From NCBI GenBank assembly GCA_963082975.1, contig OY720344.1, positions 74,264,053 through 74,328,052 on the forward strand: 64,000 nt of DNA. Reading direction: 5' to 3'. Positions 34,391 to 45,957 of this stretch are shown one piece after another. The translations under genes were made by a program, and so were the position numbers. The DNA is from Labia minor. Taxonomy: Eukaryota > Arthropoda > Insecta > Dermaptera > Spongiphoridae. Within the stretch, counting starts at the first letter, position 1. Each line of letters opens with the position of its first letter. The notes below the pieces were generated by a model. It ran no database searches and was not told the origin of the DNA. It was given only the letters and a program-made list of their open reading frames with translations.

Positions 34391-35975
34391 CTAGCTACTC
34401 AGACCGCCATCGGCGCTCTTCGCACCTAGACAGGAGGTATGTCCCCTGTACCCCCAAGGTGGTACATTCTTTATGGTTGAAATTTTGTATATAAAAGATA
34501 TTCAACCATTTTGTTTTAATCAGTATATTAATACAGTCATTTGTTTTTGTATTTATGTAAAATATATTTTAATTTAATCAGTAAATTGATTATATATTAT
34601 TATTGTATATTTTATATCTATCAATCTCTGTGGTTCTACGATACTCTAAAGTTCTTAGCCGCAGGAACCACATTTCTCCAAGAATCCCTACCCTGAGCCA
34701 CAACCATCGATCCCCTATCCTCTCCCATCTCTCTCAAGTCTCTTCCTACAACGGCCTTTGTCTTCCAACCAGACGTTTCTCAATGGGTTTCCACACAAAT
34801 ATATTTTTCACTATTCTTTCGTCTTCCATTCTAGCCATGTGCCCTGCTTATCCAAGACATCTCGATTTTATAACCTTAACTATATTTGGAGATGGTCATG
34901 CAATTCCTCATTATGAAGGTTCCGCCATCCCCCGGTGACCTTATCCTTCTGCCCATAAATGCAGCGAAGAATCATAATCTCAAATACTCTAAATCTACAG
35001 ACCATGTCTCACACCCATATAATACAACCGGAAAAATAATTGTTTTATATATTTCAATTTTGATCCTCTTTCATAATAATTTCATAACTTTCATAATAGT
35101 CTTTCTGCATCTTACTCTTCCTTTACTACCTTAAAGACAAATTTGTAGATCAAAATTTGAAAAATTTTATCAGGATCTATTGAGTGATACTTATGGATTA
35201 CTAAAGTCTACAAATAATTGGTGAACAGAAATATTAAAATTCGCGTTTTTTTTTAATTATTTTAATGAAAGTATCTGATCTAATGTTTATCAATTTGGCC
35301 TGAACTCGAAATGATATCCTCCTAATATTTCCTCCGCCTATGATCCGTAGAATAAATTATAATAGAATATAATATATCTTAATCATTTTATTCTGATATT
35401 TTATTTTCATTGCTTAATTTTTATTGAATATTTTTTATTATAATTAAACTTGAGAAAATCCGAGGTTAAAGATTTTAGAGAATTTATAAAAGACAAATTA
35501 ACATTTTAAGGTTATAAAACTATACATAATACTATATACATTGATTCATAGTATTAATTTAAATCTCCTTTACCTTTGGTCTTTCAACTGATGGTTTCCC
35601 AATTGGTCTGCCCATGACTAACCAAGTTGTCTATCGCACTCTTTTAATCACGTGATCTAAATATTTGATTTTTGACTGACTCATTATAATAAAATTTAAA
35701 CAAATAAAACTTTCCATTTCGGTAATTTATATAAGTTTCAATTTAAACTGAGTCGTACGCTTTGTCAAGACTCTTAATTTAATACCAAGTTGATTTTCAA
35801 AATATTCTAGTTTTTATGCATATGATTGAATACATGTGTTAAAATTTAAACAAATTCAAATATTCTAATTTTTAAATTTATATACAATTTAATATTATTT
35901 TTTAATAAAACATCATATCAAAATAGAGAATTTATAGAAAATTAAAAATAAAAAAAGAAACCTAATAATAAAAAA
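34391..35975 (-). mobile_element. Helitron-like copy 1 (3' part) carrying a LINE segment
   Basis: The 3' terminus on the minus strand is a GC-rich box ending in CTAG followed by T (34391, flank 34390); here the terminal hairpin is degraded (CCGCCATCGGCGC). Between about 34617 and 35345 it carries the captured LINE 3' segment, minus strand, starting at the (GATA)n end. At 35975 it is interrupted by copy 2, and its sequence resumes at 37985 (TATAATAGAATACAATAATT), as judged by the uninterrupted copy at 50011-51712. Its 5' end cannot be located. Confidence 0.7.
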
Positions 35976-37124
35976 CTAGCTGCTCCGAGCGCCTTCGGCG
36001 CTCTTCACACCTAGACGGGGGCTCCGCCCCCTGTACCCCCGAGTGATACATAGTATTTGGTTGAAAGTCTGTATGTAAAAGATTTTCATCCATTTTGTTT
36101 CAATCAGTATAAGTAGATAAGACATGTATTTGTTTGTAAAATATATCTAATCCAAAACATACCTGTTAAAAAGGAGGCCAAGTTCCTATCGGTTATTTGT
36201 TTGCCTAAAAAAGAGTTCAAATCCATCCCAATGCCAAGTTTAGATGCACTTGTTTGTTAATTATCATCCCATGTCCCTTCCTTCATTGTCCACCCACCTT
36301 GGTCCTTGGTCTTCCACCGGATGTTTCCCAATCGGTTTCTCCCAATTTCTAGTTTCTCCAATTCCAACCACGTCCCCTTCCCATCCCAGCCTTCTTGATT
36401 TTATAACCTTAACTATATCTGGACATTATATCTCGTTATGCCATCTCCGCCATCCCCCTGTGACCTCATCTTCTTTTGGCCTATAAATGCTGCGAACAAT
36501 ATTAATCTCACAAATACTCCAAATCGTCTCCCAGAGTCATCGATAGGGTGACCAAACGTCCCGTCTTTAGGTGTTCTGTCCCAAAAAAGTCTTCGGGACA
36601 CCCTACTGTTTTTTCAATATTTAGGACATTTCGTAATTTTTTTTCAAAATTTTTTCAAATTAGTTCTAAAATAAGCGGGAGTGTCCTCCCCTAGACTTTC
36701 CCGCATATAAATAGGTATAAAGAGTTGTGGATGAATATTTAGAATGTGTAAACTTGGTACCTAAAAATATCCATAGGTGAAATTTGGTGTGAAAACAATA
36801 CCTCCCTTACTATCGTCGGTCGGTAAAAAAGAAACGCTACTTGTATAGGTAAAATGTCACTTCCGGTAGTCAGATCATGATGAAATTTGGTATCTCAATT
36901 TTTTTCATATTTTTAAATCTATATACAAAATAGGAAGCAAATATCTCGAAGCAAACTGGTACTTTACTTGAAAGGTAAACGCAACCAGTGTAGGTAAAGT
37001 ACCACTTCCGGTTAACCGATTTTGACGAAATTTTGATAGAAATCTACAAACTGTGAATAATATCGGTGTACCAAATTTCGAAGTCCTAGCTTGATTAGTT
37101 TTTGAGTAAATTTGCTTACAGACA

Positions 37125-37155
<31 letters not shown>

Positions 37156-37984
37156 CACACACACAGACATAATTCGAAAAATGGTATTTTCCGACTCAGG
37201 GAGGTCTAAAACGTCAAGATCTATCGAAATCTCGAAGTCGAAATTTTTGACGATTCCAATACTTCCCTTATACGAAGTATGCGGGAAAGTAAAAAAAGGT
37301 ATACCGTTTGTCCCGGTTTGGCGTTTTCGAAATTGGTCACCCTAGTCATCGATCAACATGAAAAATAATTGTTTTATATATTTTAATTTTGATCCTCTTT
37401 GATGAGATAAGCCCCTTTACTGCATAATAACAGGCGTTGCTCAATTACAACGTCGATTTAAATTCTTCTCGAATATTATTATCCTTCGTGATTAGAGATC
37501 TTAAGTATTTAAATATTTATACTTTTTCAAATTCTACATTTTGTATGTTAATTGTATGTAAGTCGTATCCGTATCATAATTCTTGAATTTTTTTGTTTAA
37601 TTACATTTCGGTTGATTTTTCCCCAATTTCTCTAATCACATGTCTCCTCTTCCAGTCCAATTCATTTACCTGGCTTAAGAAATTTTTTAAAATTTTAAAT
37701 AGAGGGAGAGAGAGAGGTTCTAATTATATATATATATATCTGTTTCTATGACAACAAAAAAGTAAACAAATTACATACATACAAATACTCTCCTTTATAT
37801 ATATTTCTGGAAAATGGAACACCCGCAGCTCAGCTCAGGAGTTACCTAAGATTCTAATTTCTTTTTTATTTTTCATCATTTGAGGTACCCTTCACCTCAG
37901 AAAAATTTGGTTACCTTACTCCTTGTAGTTTAGGCTCTGGAGTTTTTTGCGTACAGACGGACACTATCGTATTAAATATATAGA
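35976..37984 (-). mobile_element. Helitron-like copy 2, inserted in copy 1
   Basis: The 3' end (minus) has the stem GCGCCGAAGGCGC, then TCGGAGCAG and CTAG at 35976, next to T. The 5' end is TCTATATATTTAATACGATA starting at 37984, with A before it. Helitrons insert between A and T without target duplication and end in a hairpin plus CTRR, which this fits. Inside is the LINE segment (about 36260-36535 and 37353-37500), split by a hAT element at 36544-37344. No Rep/helicase frame is present, so it is non-autonomous. Confidence 0.75.
36544..37344. mobile_element. non-autonomous hAT with exact target duplication
   Basis: Terminal repeats TAGGGTGACCA on both strands, sub-terminal GTCCCG motifs and an exact octamer GTCATCGA on both sides (36536-36543 and 37345-37352). 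The target is the LINE segment inside Helitron copy 2. The 801-bp interior is made of other repeats: a family 1 scrap (36780-36826) and a long repeat with an (ACAT)n tract (37121-37165) followed by GAAATCTCGAAGTCGAAATT. There is no transposase. Confidence 0.88.
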
Positions 37985-38929
37985 TTATAATAGAATACAA
38001 TAATTTGGATTAAATGCAAATTTAAAATTTTATATTATGTAGATTAGCTTTATAAGCACTTTGGTTGATTCACAATCATCAAGATCTTTCTTCTTCTTTA
38101 CTTCTGATTATTTCTGATAACAACTGAAATGGTCAAAAAACTTATTTATTAATAAATTTGAAACTTAACTAAATGTTCAATAAACAATTAATATGATAAC
38201 AATAATTTGTTTTATTTTTATGAGTTTAATTTTCATAAAATAATTGATTTTTGATAATTTTGTAAAATAAAATAAATAAAAAGGAAGGATTAATGTTCAA
38301 CTTACGAATTTACTGCTCTAATATAATATTCACATTATAAAAATAAAATTAAATACAGAGATTTAATTTTGTAACAGTTAAAAAGAATTTTCAATAAAAT
38401 AAAATATAAATTTTCGAATGAGAAATATATATACATAAATCATTTTTATTATAATATATAATTTAAAAAAAAACAATATTTTCAATATTTATATTCAAAT
38501 ATATTTAAAATTAAATTAAATATTATTCTGATTGAATTTTTGATTATCATTTTGTTTAATTAAAATAAAAGTTCATTAAATAATGTCTGTAGCTGTTATT
38601 AATTAAATTTCACGTTTTTCTTTTTAAAATAATTCAAAGACCTGAGATTAAATCCCATTCTTTGAATTTAATTAATAAGACTTTAAATAAAATTGAAACG
38701 AACAAAATTTATGAAAATAATAAAATTAATATAAATAGAGTATAATAAATTTTATAATCAAAAAAATAAAAGTTAAATATTATAAACAATTGAATTTTAT
38801 GTGAATTTATAATATAAATTAGATAACACTTTTTTTTAAATAGAATGTTGAAAATTTACATAATATTTTCTCTTTGTTCTCTTAAATAGCCTATCTAATA
38901 ATTTTTAATTTCTTATTTTACTGAATCAA
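37985..38929. other. continuation of Helitron copy 1, then gene-free AT-rich DNA
   Basis: The first 50 bp resume copy 1. Beyond that I see AT-rich sequence with no exon. Confidence 0.4.
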
Positions 38930-39285
38930 TTTTTCGATGTCGAGATTTTGATGTTTTTATACGTTTGGAAGGTCCCTGTGTCATTTTCACTACGGTTGAG
39001 AAAAATGTCTGAGTGTATGTGTGTGTATGTAGACAAGATTAAGCAAAAACGGTTTGAGCTAGAATAATGAAATTTGGTATACGGGCATTATTCAAAATTC
39101 GTAGTTTACTTTTGAGAAATGTAGCTCATGCGGAAGTGGGTTCTTACCTACCACGTTTTTATTTTTTCCCCTCTAAACTAACCGTAAAAATAAAGTTGTT
39201 TGATGATTAAAAATTCTATAAAACTGTTATATATAGAATGTCAGCTTGATTGAATCACTGAAAGTACCGGAATTAATTTTTTCTT
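38930..39285 (-). repeat. interspersed repeat family 2, minus orientation
   Basis: From TCGATGTCGAGATTTTGATG (left, the 3' end of the family) through a TG microsatellite (39012-39035) to AATCACTGAAAGTACCGGAA. The terminal CGAGATAGT segment is not preserved at the left. A LINE 3' tail (CTTTCGAGTTCCGTAGAGAC then (GATA)n, 39292-39326) abuts it on the right. Confidence 0.65.
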
Positions 39286-39329
39286 AACTAACTTTCGAGT
39301 TCCGTAGAGACACAGGGATAGATAGATAG

Positions 39330-39900
39330 ATTATACAATTAATTAATTATAATTCAATTATATTTCTTCCATACCTTCTAGGGATCCATTATTATTATTT
39401 GCGTTTGGACCATCTAGGATCACGCAAAGCTCCCATATACAAGGGTATTAAGATGTTAAGTGGGCCCATATATGAATGTTCTTTTGGTGTAAACTTTATT
39501 CTTCTTTTTGTGTGCTCGTGAAGAACCGGATTCTCCAGGTGACGGGTAGATTGGGTACCACCTGGAGTTATTCTCATCACGATCCATTGTTGCTTATGGT
39601 TGCTTGTTTTTGAAGTAGTCCTGCTGGTGCAGGGTTGTATAGAACCAGAGCTTGTCAGTTCCTGGAGCTAGAGGCAGCTGATGTTAAATTGAATTTATTA
39701 GAAAAATCCGTTCTTGGTTAGAATCGAACGCCGACTTCTTGTGTAGAAGGTTGCCACGCTACACTCTCGGCCAAGCGACCTCTAGGGATCCATTGAAATA
39801 TCTATAAAAATTTTCAAAAGTCTATTTAAAGTTGATGAAAAATCGATTTCAATTTGTCATAAGAGCGAACAGGCACACAGACAGACATTAAGCCAAGTTG
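39330..39900 (-). repeat. interspersed repeat family 3, split by a SINE
   Basis: The two parts flanking the SINE (39335-39390 and 39782-39900) together match the continuous sequence at 53385-53550 on the other strand, including CATAAGAGCGAACAGGCAC versus its counterpart near 53410. The core text (GATGAAAAATCGATTTCAATT, GACAGACATTAAGC) resembles other microsatellite-centred repeats here. Confidence 0.7.
39391..39781 (-). mobile_element. tRNA-derived SINE with 13-bp target duplication
   Basis: The minus strand starts AGGTCGCTTGGCCGAGAGTG, an A-box region like tRNA-Leu/Ser, followed by CGTTCGATTCTA as B box about 45 nt on. Then comes a unique body of about 300 bp (CAGGAACTGACAAGCTCTGG, GTCACCTGGAGAATCCGG) and a short (AAT)n tail. 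The 13-mer CTAGGGATCCATT is exact on both sides (39378-39390 and 39782-39794). RNA polymerase III promoter, A-rich simple tail and long target duplication define a SINE, presumably mobilised by a LINE. The tail is (AAT)n, unlike the (GATA)n of the LINE family here. Confidence 0.9.
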
Positions 39901-41108
39901 ATAAAAGGGTTATAATAAGATATAAGATATACATTTAGAATTTTTATTTAAATTTATTGATTTATTTCGTTTATTATTCAAATATGAATGTTGATACACT
40001 GCATATGGAATATAATCAATTCATGTTATGAATTAATTAAAGGGAAATATTATCAAAAATTACGAATCCATTTTAAAGAGCTTAGTGAGCATTTAGAAAA
40101 GCTGTCTTGTAAAAGTTAGAGAGCAAATTAATAATTCAAAACTCAACTGGGTCCTCTACAAACAAAATTAATAAACAATATATACAAACAAAAGAAAACA
40201 AATAAAATTGACTAAATGAGTTAAAATATTTTTTTTTATTCGTATCATTAAACGACATTAAAAGTCATTAAAATTATAGGTAGATATATTATCTATATAA
40301 AGAGGATGATATTTTCTGCTTTCAATTTCATATACTACTATTTTTAAAAATAATTATCTTTTAAATCTTTATTAAACATGTTTTTGCTCTTCGCACAAAG
40401 GTTCTGCCCCTTTGTGATGCATTAAGTTGAAAGTCGATATATAATAGGTGTTTTCATTTATTTTATTTCAATCAGTATATATTAACATCTTCATTTTCTT
40501 CTTATTTTTCAATTTAATTTAGTCAGTAATTATTTTTATATTTTCTTGTGTATGTTATAATGGGATATAATATTGCTTAATATTCATTTTGTAATACGTT
40601 TTTTATAATCATTGATTTATCGAATAGTTTTTAACATTAATACAAAAAGGTAAAGTTCAGACTTGGCAAGCAATTCATGCAATTAATGCAGTTCAAGTTA
40701 CCCATTTCTTAATATCGGCATGGCACTTTTTTTATCCACTCTCATTTTTTTTATTAATTCTAATCTTATTTATTTAGACTTATGTGTATGTTAAACTTTA
40801 TATGAAATATAATCCGTTTACATTTTGAAATTAATAAAATTTATACTTATTTTAAAATGATCAATGCTAAAAAAATAATGATGATTACTTACAATTGGTG
40901 AACTGTATTTTGCAGATAATTTCAATTTCCATCATCATCAGAGATGGAGAGAATAATCCAGAATTCAAATCAACATCCAATAGCAGGAATGAAGATTGAA
41001 GCATGAAATAGAAGTCAAAAATAACATAATAAATTATGAAATTTTAAAATAGATAAATATAAATTGACTTAAAAATATAATTAATAATAAATACTTCGTG
41101 TTAATAAA
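39901..41108. other. gene-free stretch with decayed Helitron scrap
   Basis: At 40383-40620 the text GCTCTTCGCACAAAGGTTCTGCCCC ... TTTATTTCAATCAGTATAT is a diverged version of the 3' section of the Helitron-like family (compare 50030-50220). The rest is AT-rich without exons. Confidence 0.4.
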
Positions 41109-41545
41109 GGGTTGCCTTTGAATATTTCGGGATTAGAGAACAAAAACAAATATTAATCATCGAAAATCGCTTTATTATTTTTCAAAATATTCCCCATGTT
41201 GATCTATACACTTTTGCATGCGTTTGAAACAATTGTCGAAGCACTTTTGCCTTACTCATTGAGGTATCTCCAAAACATGCATTCTAAACGCAACAACTGC
41301 TTCTTCAGCTGTAGAAAAACGTTGACCTCTCAGTACGTTTTTTACGTACGGGAATAAAAAGAAGTCATTTAGTGCCAAGTCAGGACTTTACGGCGGATAA
41401 CTCATCAAATCGATGTTTTGAATGCTCAAAAATGCAGTTGTTTGAGCCGATATGTGAGAGCTCGCATTGACGTGGTGAAGAGTGATCCGTCTTCGGCGGT
41501 TGGTTTTCCTGATTTCTTGGAAGATAATTGGCAAAAAATCAATTT
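41109..41545 (-). mobile_element. mariner transposase 3' fragment, second family
   Basis: The minus strand reads LHHVNASSHISAQTTAFLSI, QNIDLMSYPP, a stop, SPDLALNDFFLFPYVKNVLR, GQRFSTAEEAVVAF, and finally FKRMQKCIDQHGEYFEK. In the family LHHDNASSHTSAQTT carries the second catalytic Asp; here it is Val, and the stop falls in the YSPDLAPND motif. Left terminus GGTTGCCTTTGAATATTTCG looks like its inverted repeat end. The 5' half is absent. Confidence 0.85.
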
Positions 41546-41579
41546 TTTGAAATAAGCTAGCACATTTAGTCATTAAAAT

Positions 41580-43464
41580 AATAATAATAATAATATTGTG
41601 TTTCGATTATTTCGGGTTTTCAATTATCTATGAACCATCTCTCCATAATTAACCCAGATAAGCCCTACTTTATAAATAAGCATATGAGTAAAAAGTTATA
41701 AAAGTGCATTTTATCAAATTTAATCTTTATTGATATATTTTTTTAACGTTCATTATAAAATTATTACATTTTGACAAAAATGTGATGGTGGAGATAATAT
41801 GGAAATTGTTCAATTTTAAATTATGAATTATTTAGCGAGTGTAATGTAATTATATTGAGTTGAAATTAATTACCTATAAAGAAGAAAAAAATAAAAATGG
41901 TAAAAGTTGGATTTTATCTTGGTTAGGATGTAGCAGACAAGTCATTTGTAAGACATCGTTGCTTGTTGTTTGTTCACTGCACTTTACATTCGTATAAAAA
42001 TAATAGTAATAGTGAGACAAACATAATCGAATGCAAAACTCCTTTAAAAATTCGCAATATATTCAATAGTTGCAATAGACCAATAAATATTTCTATTGCA
42101 TTTTAATAACAATGAGGGTTGATAATCGCCTCTTAAAAAACTATTTTTCTTACTAATAGGATTATCCTTTTTTATTAGAAAAATAAAATTTCGACCGAAG
42201 TCAACTGATAGTTGCCGGCTGACACGAGCAGGGTTGCCATTTCATTTAAGGTATGGGAAATTAAAAAAATCACGGTCTTATTGACCTACCCTCACATCTT
42301 GTACAAAAACGTTCTACTTTTAAATATCACAAAAAAGTATTCTAATCTTATCTTATTATAGAAGCAAAAGTTTAATATATTTAAATAATCGAACAAGAGT
42401 TGGAGCTAAACTTTTAGCATTGTTTTCATATTTTTTACTCTTGAGACGTTTTATCTCCGAATAGATTAAATTATTGCAGTATAACACAATCTTGTTTTTT
42501 ATAATGATCGACCATATCTGTAAACTTCCCCGGCATATAATGTAATAATCAAATACCCGAACTAATCCGTTCATATTTTTCAACCTGTATCAATGTACAT
42601 TTTCCTTCATAAATAATTACTTTCAGTTATAAAATGTTGTTTTATTATTGTTTGTATTTTAGGTGTATGTTATTATACTTAGAAGTGTTATTTATGCGAT
42701 TACGTATACGTATAAATTATTTTTTATTTGTATTTAAAAAAGCTATTAATACACTATCCATTTTCATATTAACCAATGCCTATAAGATAATTTAAAATAG
42801 CTAAGTAAGAATTAAAATTAAAGAGTAATTCTAAAAGGAGAGTAAGTTCTGATTATTACTTAAAATATTATTAAGGGCCTGTAGTATCAAGTAAAACGGA
42901 TTTTTTTCTAGTATATTAATGAAAATTGCTATTTTTAATAATTAAAATTTCTTCCAATTTTTTGAAAATACCAATAAAATATATGTTTGGCTATGGTGAA
43001 GAGACTCAATGACATTCTCTAATTTCTATAAAACCGATAGTTGTCATCAATATAGTATCCTCTTTCCTTGTGTCGTTCATTTCCATATAAATTAGAATTT
43101 GCTTTTTATAAGAAAAAAATTTCAATGAAAGAGAAATATCATAGAAAAATACGGATAAAGGTTTTGAACTTGGATTGCATTCTTTTTTGGTTGTTAAAGA
43201 TTAAACGACGTTTGTCCTTTATATTATTCTAACCCTCTTCATTTTTCTAGGTGCTTATATTAAGGGAGATATATCCATCTCTTGTTGGCATTTACATTAT
43301 TAACAAAAACCATAAATGAAGAGAAATATTCATCTTCCTTAAATTTATAATGAAATAAATATGATTGTTTGTACAATCATATTGGAAAAAAATAAAAATA
43401 TTTGGTCTTCAATGTTTAAAACAAATATTGATTTTAAATTAAGCAAAAAACAAAAAATCTGGAG
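41580..43464. other. gene-free stretch
   Basis: AT-rich, with a slightly more mixed patch at 42190-42310 (TAGTTGCCGGCTGACACGAG). No exon, RNA or shared repeat recognised. Confidence 0.4.
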
Positions 43465-43550
43465 TGTCTCCACTCAACTATCTCGCAATTTGAATTGGAT
43501 TAAATAACATATATTATATTTAAATTAAATTTAATTAATTAAATTATAAA

Positions 43551-43596
43551 TCTATATATATAAAGGAGAGTGTTTGTATGTATGTATGTATGTATG

Positions 43597-43627
<31 letters not shown>

Positions 43628-45453
43628 TTTGTTTACTTTTTTGCTGTCATAGAAACAAACAAAAAAGAAATTTCCTACTTAACCGACACTTTACCGGTAA
43701 TTTAGAATTATGAACATCAAAAAATAAGAAACGATTTCTATGAAATTACATCACAATATTCTTATATATCTCTATGGTAACATAGGCTATAGATTTTATT
43801 AATATCTAATTCTAATCAATAACCGCAGAATTTAATTTTTTTAAGTTTATATAGTTCTCCGTGTTGTTCATTCAAGAGCCAGGCGTGGCCCACTGACTGG
43901 CGGACTCATTTTACACAATGTATATAACTAGCAATCAAAGAATTATTATAATATTTAACTTTTTATTTTCAATTCTAATATTCAAATATCATTTCAATTA
44001 AATAATTTATTCTAAAAGTTCTCATTTTAATTAATATAATAAAATATTTAAATCATATTTAACTTAAATTATTTTGTATTTATTCTTTCTATATTTGAAT
44101 ACTTCTTTTATTTTAAGGGAGGGAATTAACTATGATCTAAAAAAATTAATAAATGAACTTAATAATAAAAAATCAAATAAATCCATTAATTTAAATTAAT
44201 ACTATTAATGAATGTATATATTGTTAATTTATCTTTAGTTTTATCAATACTTTTATACCGTTAATTTTTATAAATTGTCTCAAGTCTCTAACTTTGCATT
44301 TTCTAAAATTTTATTATAATTAAAAATATTCAATAAAAATCAAGCAATGAAATTAAAATATCAAAATGAAATGATCAAGAAATATTATACTCTATTATAA
44401 CATATACAATACTTATAAACTATAGGCGGAGGAAATATTATACGATATCATTGCGGGTTCATGCCAAATCGATCAACATTAATTAAGATATTTTCATTAT
44501 GACAAATATTAAAAAAACCGCGAATTCAATATCTCTGTTCACTAATTATTTGTAGACTTTAGTAAAACCTACGCATGACTCAATAGATCCGGATAAACTT
44601 TTTCAAATTTTGATCTTAAAATTTATCTTGAAGGTAGTAAAGAAAGAGTAAGATGCGGAAATCAATTGTAAAATATTAGGTGATTCAGACGACTTAAATA
44701 TAATAGGAGATTCGGCAATTGTGTAATTACAGATAGCGAGGAAAAATTAATCGAGGTAGGAAAAGAGATGAGGTTTGAAATTAATAATGATAAATAAATA
44801 TATTTAGAAACAAACAGGAGCAGTATTAACATACAAAATGTAGAATTTGAATATGTAGAAAAATTGAATGTAATCACGAAGGATAATAATATTTGAGAAG
44901 AATTTAAATCGAAGTTGCAATCGGGAAACGCCTGTTATCATGCAGTAAAGAGGCTTATCTCATCAAAATTATTATAAAAGGGAATGAAAATTAAAATATA
45001 TAAAACAATTATTTTGTCTGTTGTATTATATGAGTGTGAGACATGGTCTATGATCTTAGGAGATGAGAGTGGATTCAGAGTATTTGAGAATAGGATTCTC
45101 CCCAGCATTTATGGGCCAAAGATGAGGACACCAGGGAATGACGTAAGAAAGATGGAACAGAGGCTCAGGATAAGGACACTTGGAGAAATGTGGTTGTAGC
45201 TGCCAAGAACTTTCGAGTAGATAGTTATAACATATTCAATAAAAATATATATAATTAATTTATTGATTAAATTAAAATATATTTTAAATAATCACACAAT
45301 AAGAAATGAATGTTTTATGTTATACATTGATTGAAACAAAATGGATGAAAACCTTTTACTACTTTCAACCAAATACTATGTACCACTCGGGGGTACAGGG
45401 GGCGGAGCCCCCGTCTAGATGTGAAGAGCGACGAAGGAGCTCTGAGCAGCTAG
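43551..45453 (+). mobile_element. Helitron-like copy carrying a LINE segment, precise ends
   Basis: Begins TCTATATATATAAAGGAGAG after A (43550) and ends GAGCAGCTAG before T (45454). A (TATG)n tract follows the 5' end (43573-43626). At 43740-43880 is a block (ATTACATCACAATATTCTTA, GTGTTGTTCATTCAAGAGCC) shared with 61560-61690 in the copy at 58615. LINE-derived sequence occupies about 44425-45215 in the same direction. At 45380-45440 come the GC-rich box (GGGGGCGGAGCCCCC is a perfect stem) and a diverged 3' hairpin (GCGACGAAGGAGC). There is no replication protein. It is 1903 bp. Confidence 0.82.
44425..45215 (+). pseudogene. captured LINE reverse-transcriptase/3' segment
   Basis: Plus-strand pieces read TNYL...FSKTYAHDSIDPDKLF (reverse-transcriptase block with the first Asp region), then ILGYSDDLNIIGDSAI (the catalytic YxDD box, here Y-S-D-D), then NACYHAVKRLISSKL, VVLYECETWSMILGDESGF and RVFENRIL. 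The stretch between the first and second blocks is missing, and the joint is the same in the copy at 58615 (59590-59640), so the deletion predates Helitron amplification. Several stops and frame changes are present. Confidence 0.8.
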
Positions 45454-45957
45454 TAATATTAATAAACAATATTTATTAAACCAGCGCGTGTTTGGCTCTT
45501 TGTTGATGGCACCACGCCAGGTGCTTTCGTGTGATTCGCAGTGTTAAAAAATTAATTCCTACTTTCAGCGATTCAATCAAACTGAAATTCTATATATAGC
45601 AGTTTTATACACTTTTTAATCATGTGAAAAACTATCAAACATATATCTTTATTTTTACGGTAAGTTTAGAGGAAAATAAATGAAAACTTGGTATGTAATG
45701 AGTAATGACCCACTTCAGGATGAGCTACATTTCTCAAAAGTTGATAGAAAATTACGAATTTTAAATAATGCCCCTGTACCAAATTTCATGATTCTATCTC
45801 AAACCGTAATTTTGTACACACACACAGACACAGAGAGACAGAGACATTTTTCTCAACCTTTGTATTTTCACTCAGGGACCTTCAAGACGTATAAAAACAT
45901 CAAAATCTCGACATCGAAAATTTTCGTGAACGCAATTCTATCTCTAGCGAGATAGTA

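Larger units (their letters stand above)
43470..45957 (+). repeat. interspersed repeat family 2, split by Helitron copy
   Basis: The 5' part is 43470-43550 (ACTCAACTATCTCGCAATTT ...) and the 3' part 45454-45957 (CCAGCGCGTGTTTGGCTCTT ... CTCTAGCGAGATAGTAA). Joined, they match the unbroken copies near 7030 and 53887. The interruption is exactly the Helitron-like element at 43551-45453. Confidence 0.85.

Noticed and set aside
43573-43626. Possible CRISPR-like array of short repeats
   Set aside because: It is a TATG microsatellite with no spacers; other short-period arrays here (GACA, ACAT, CA) are the same.
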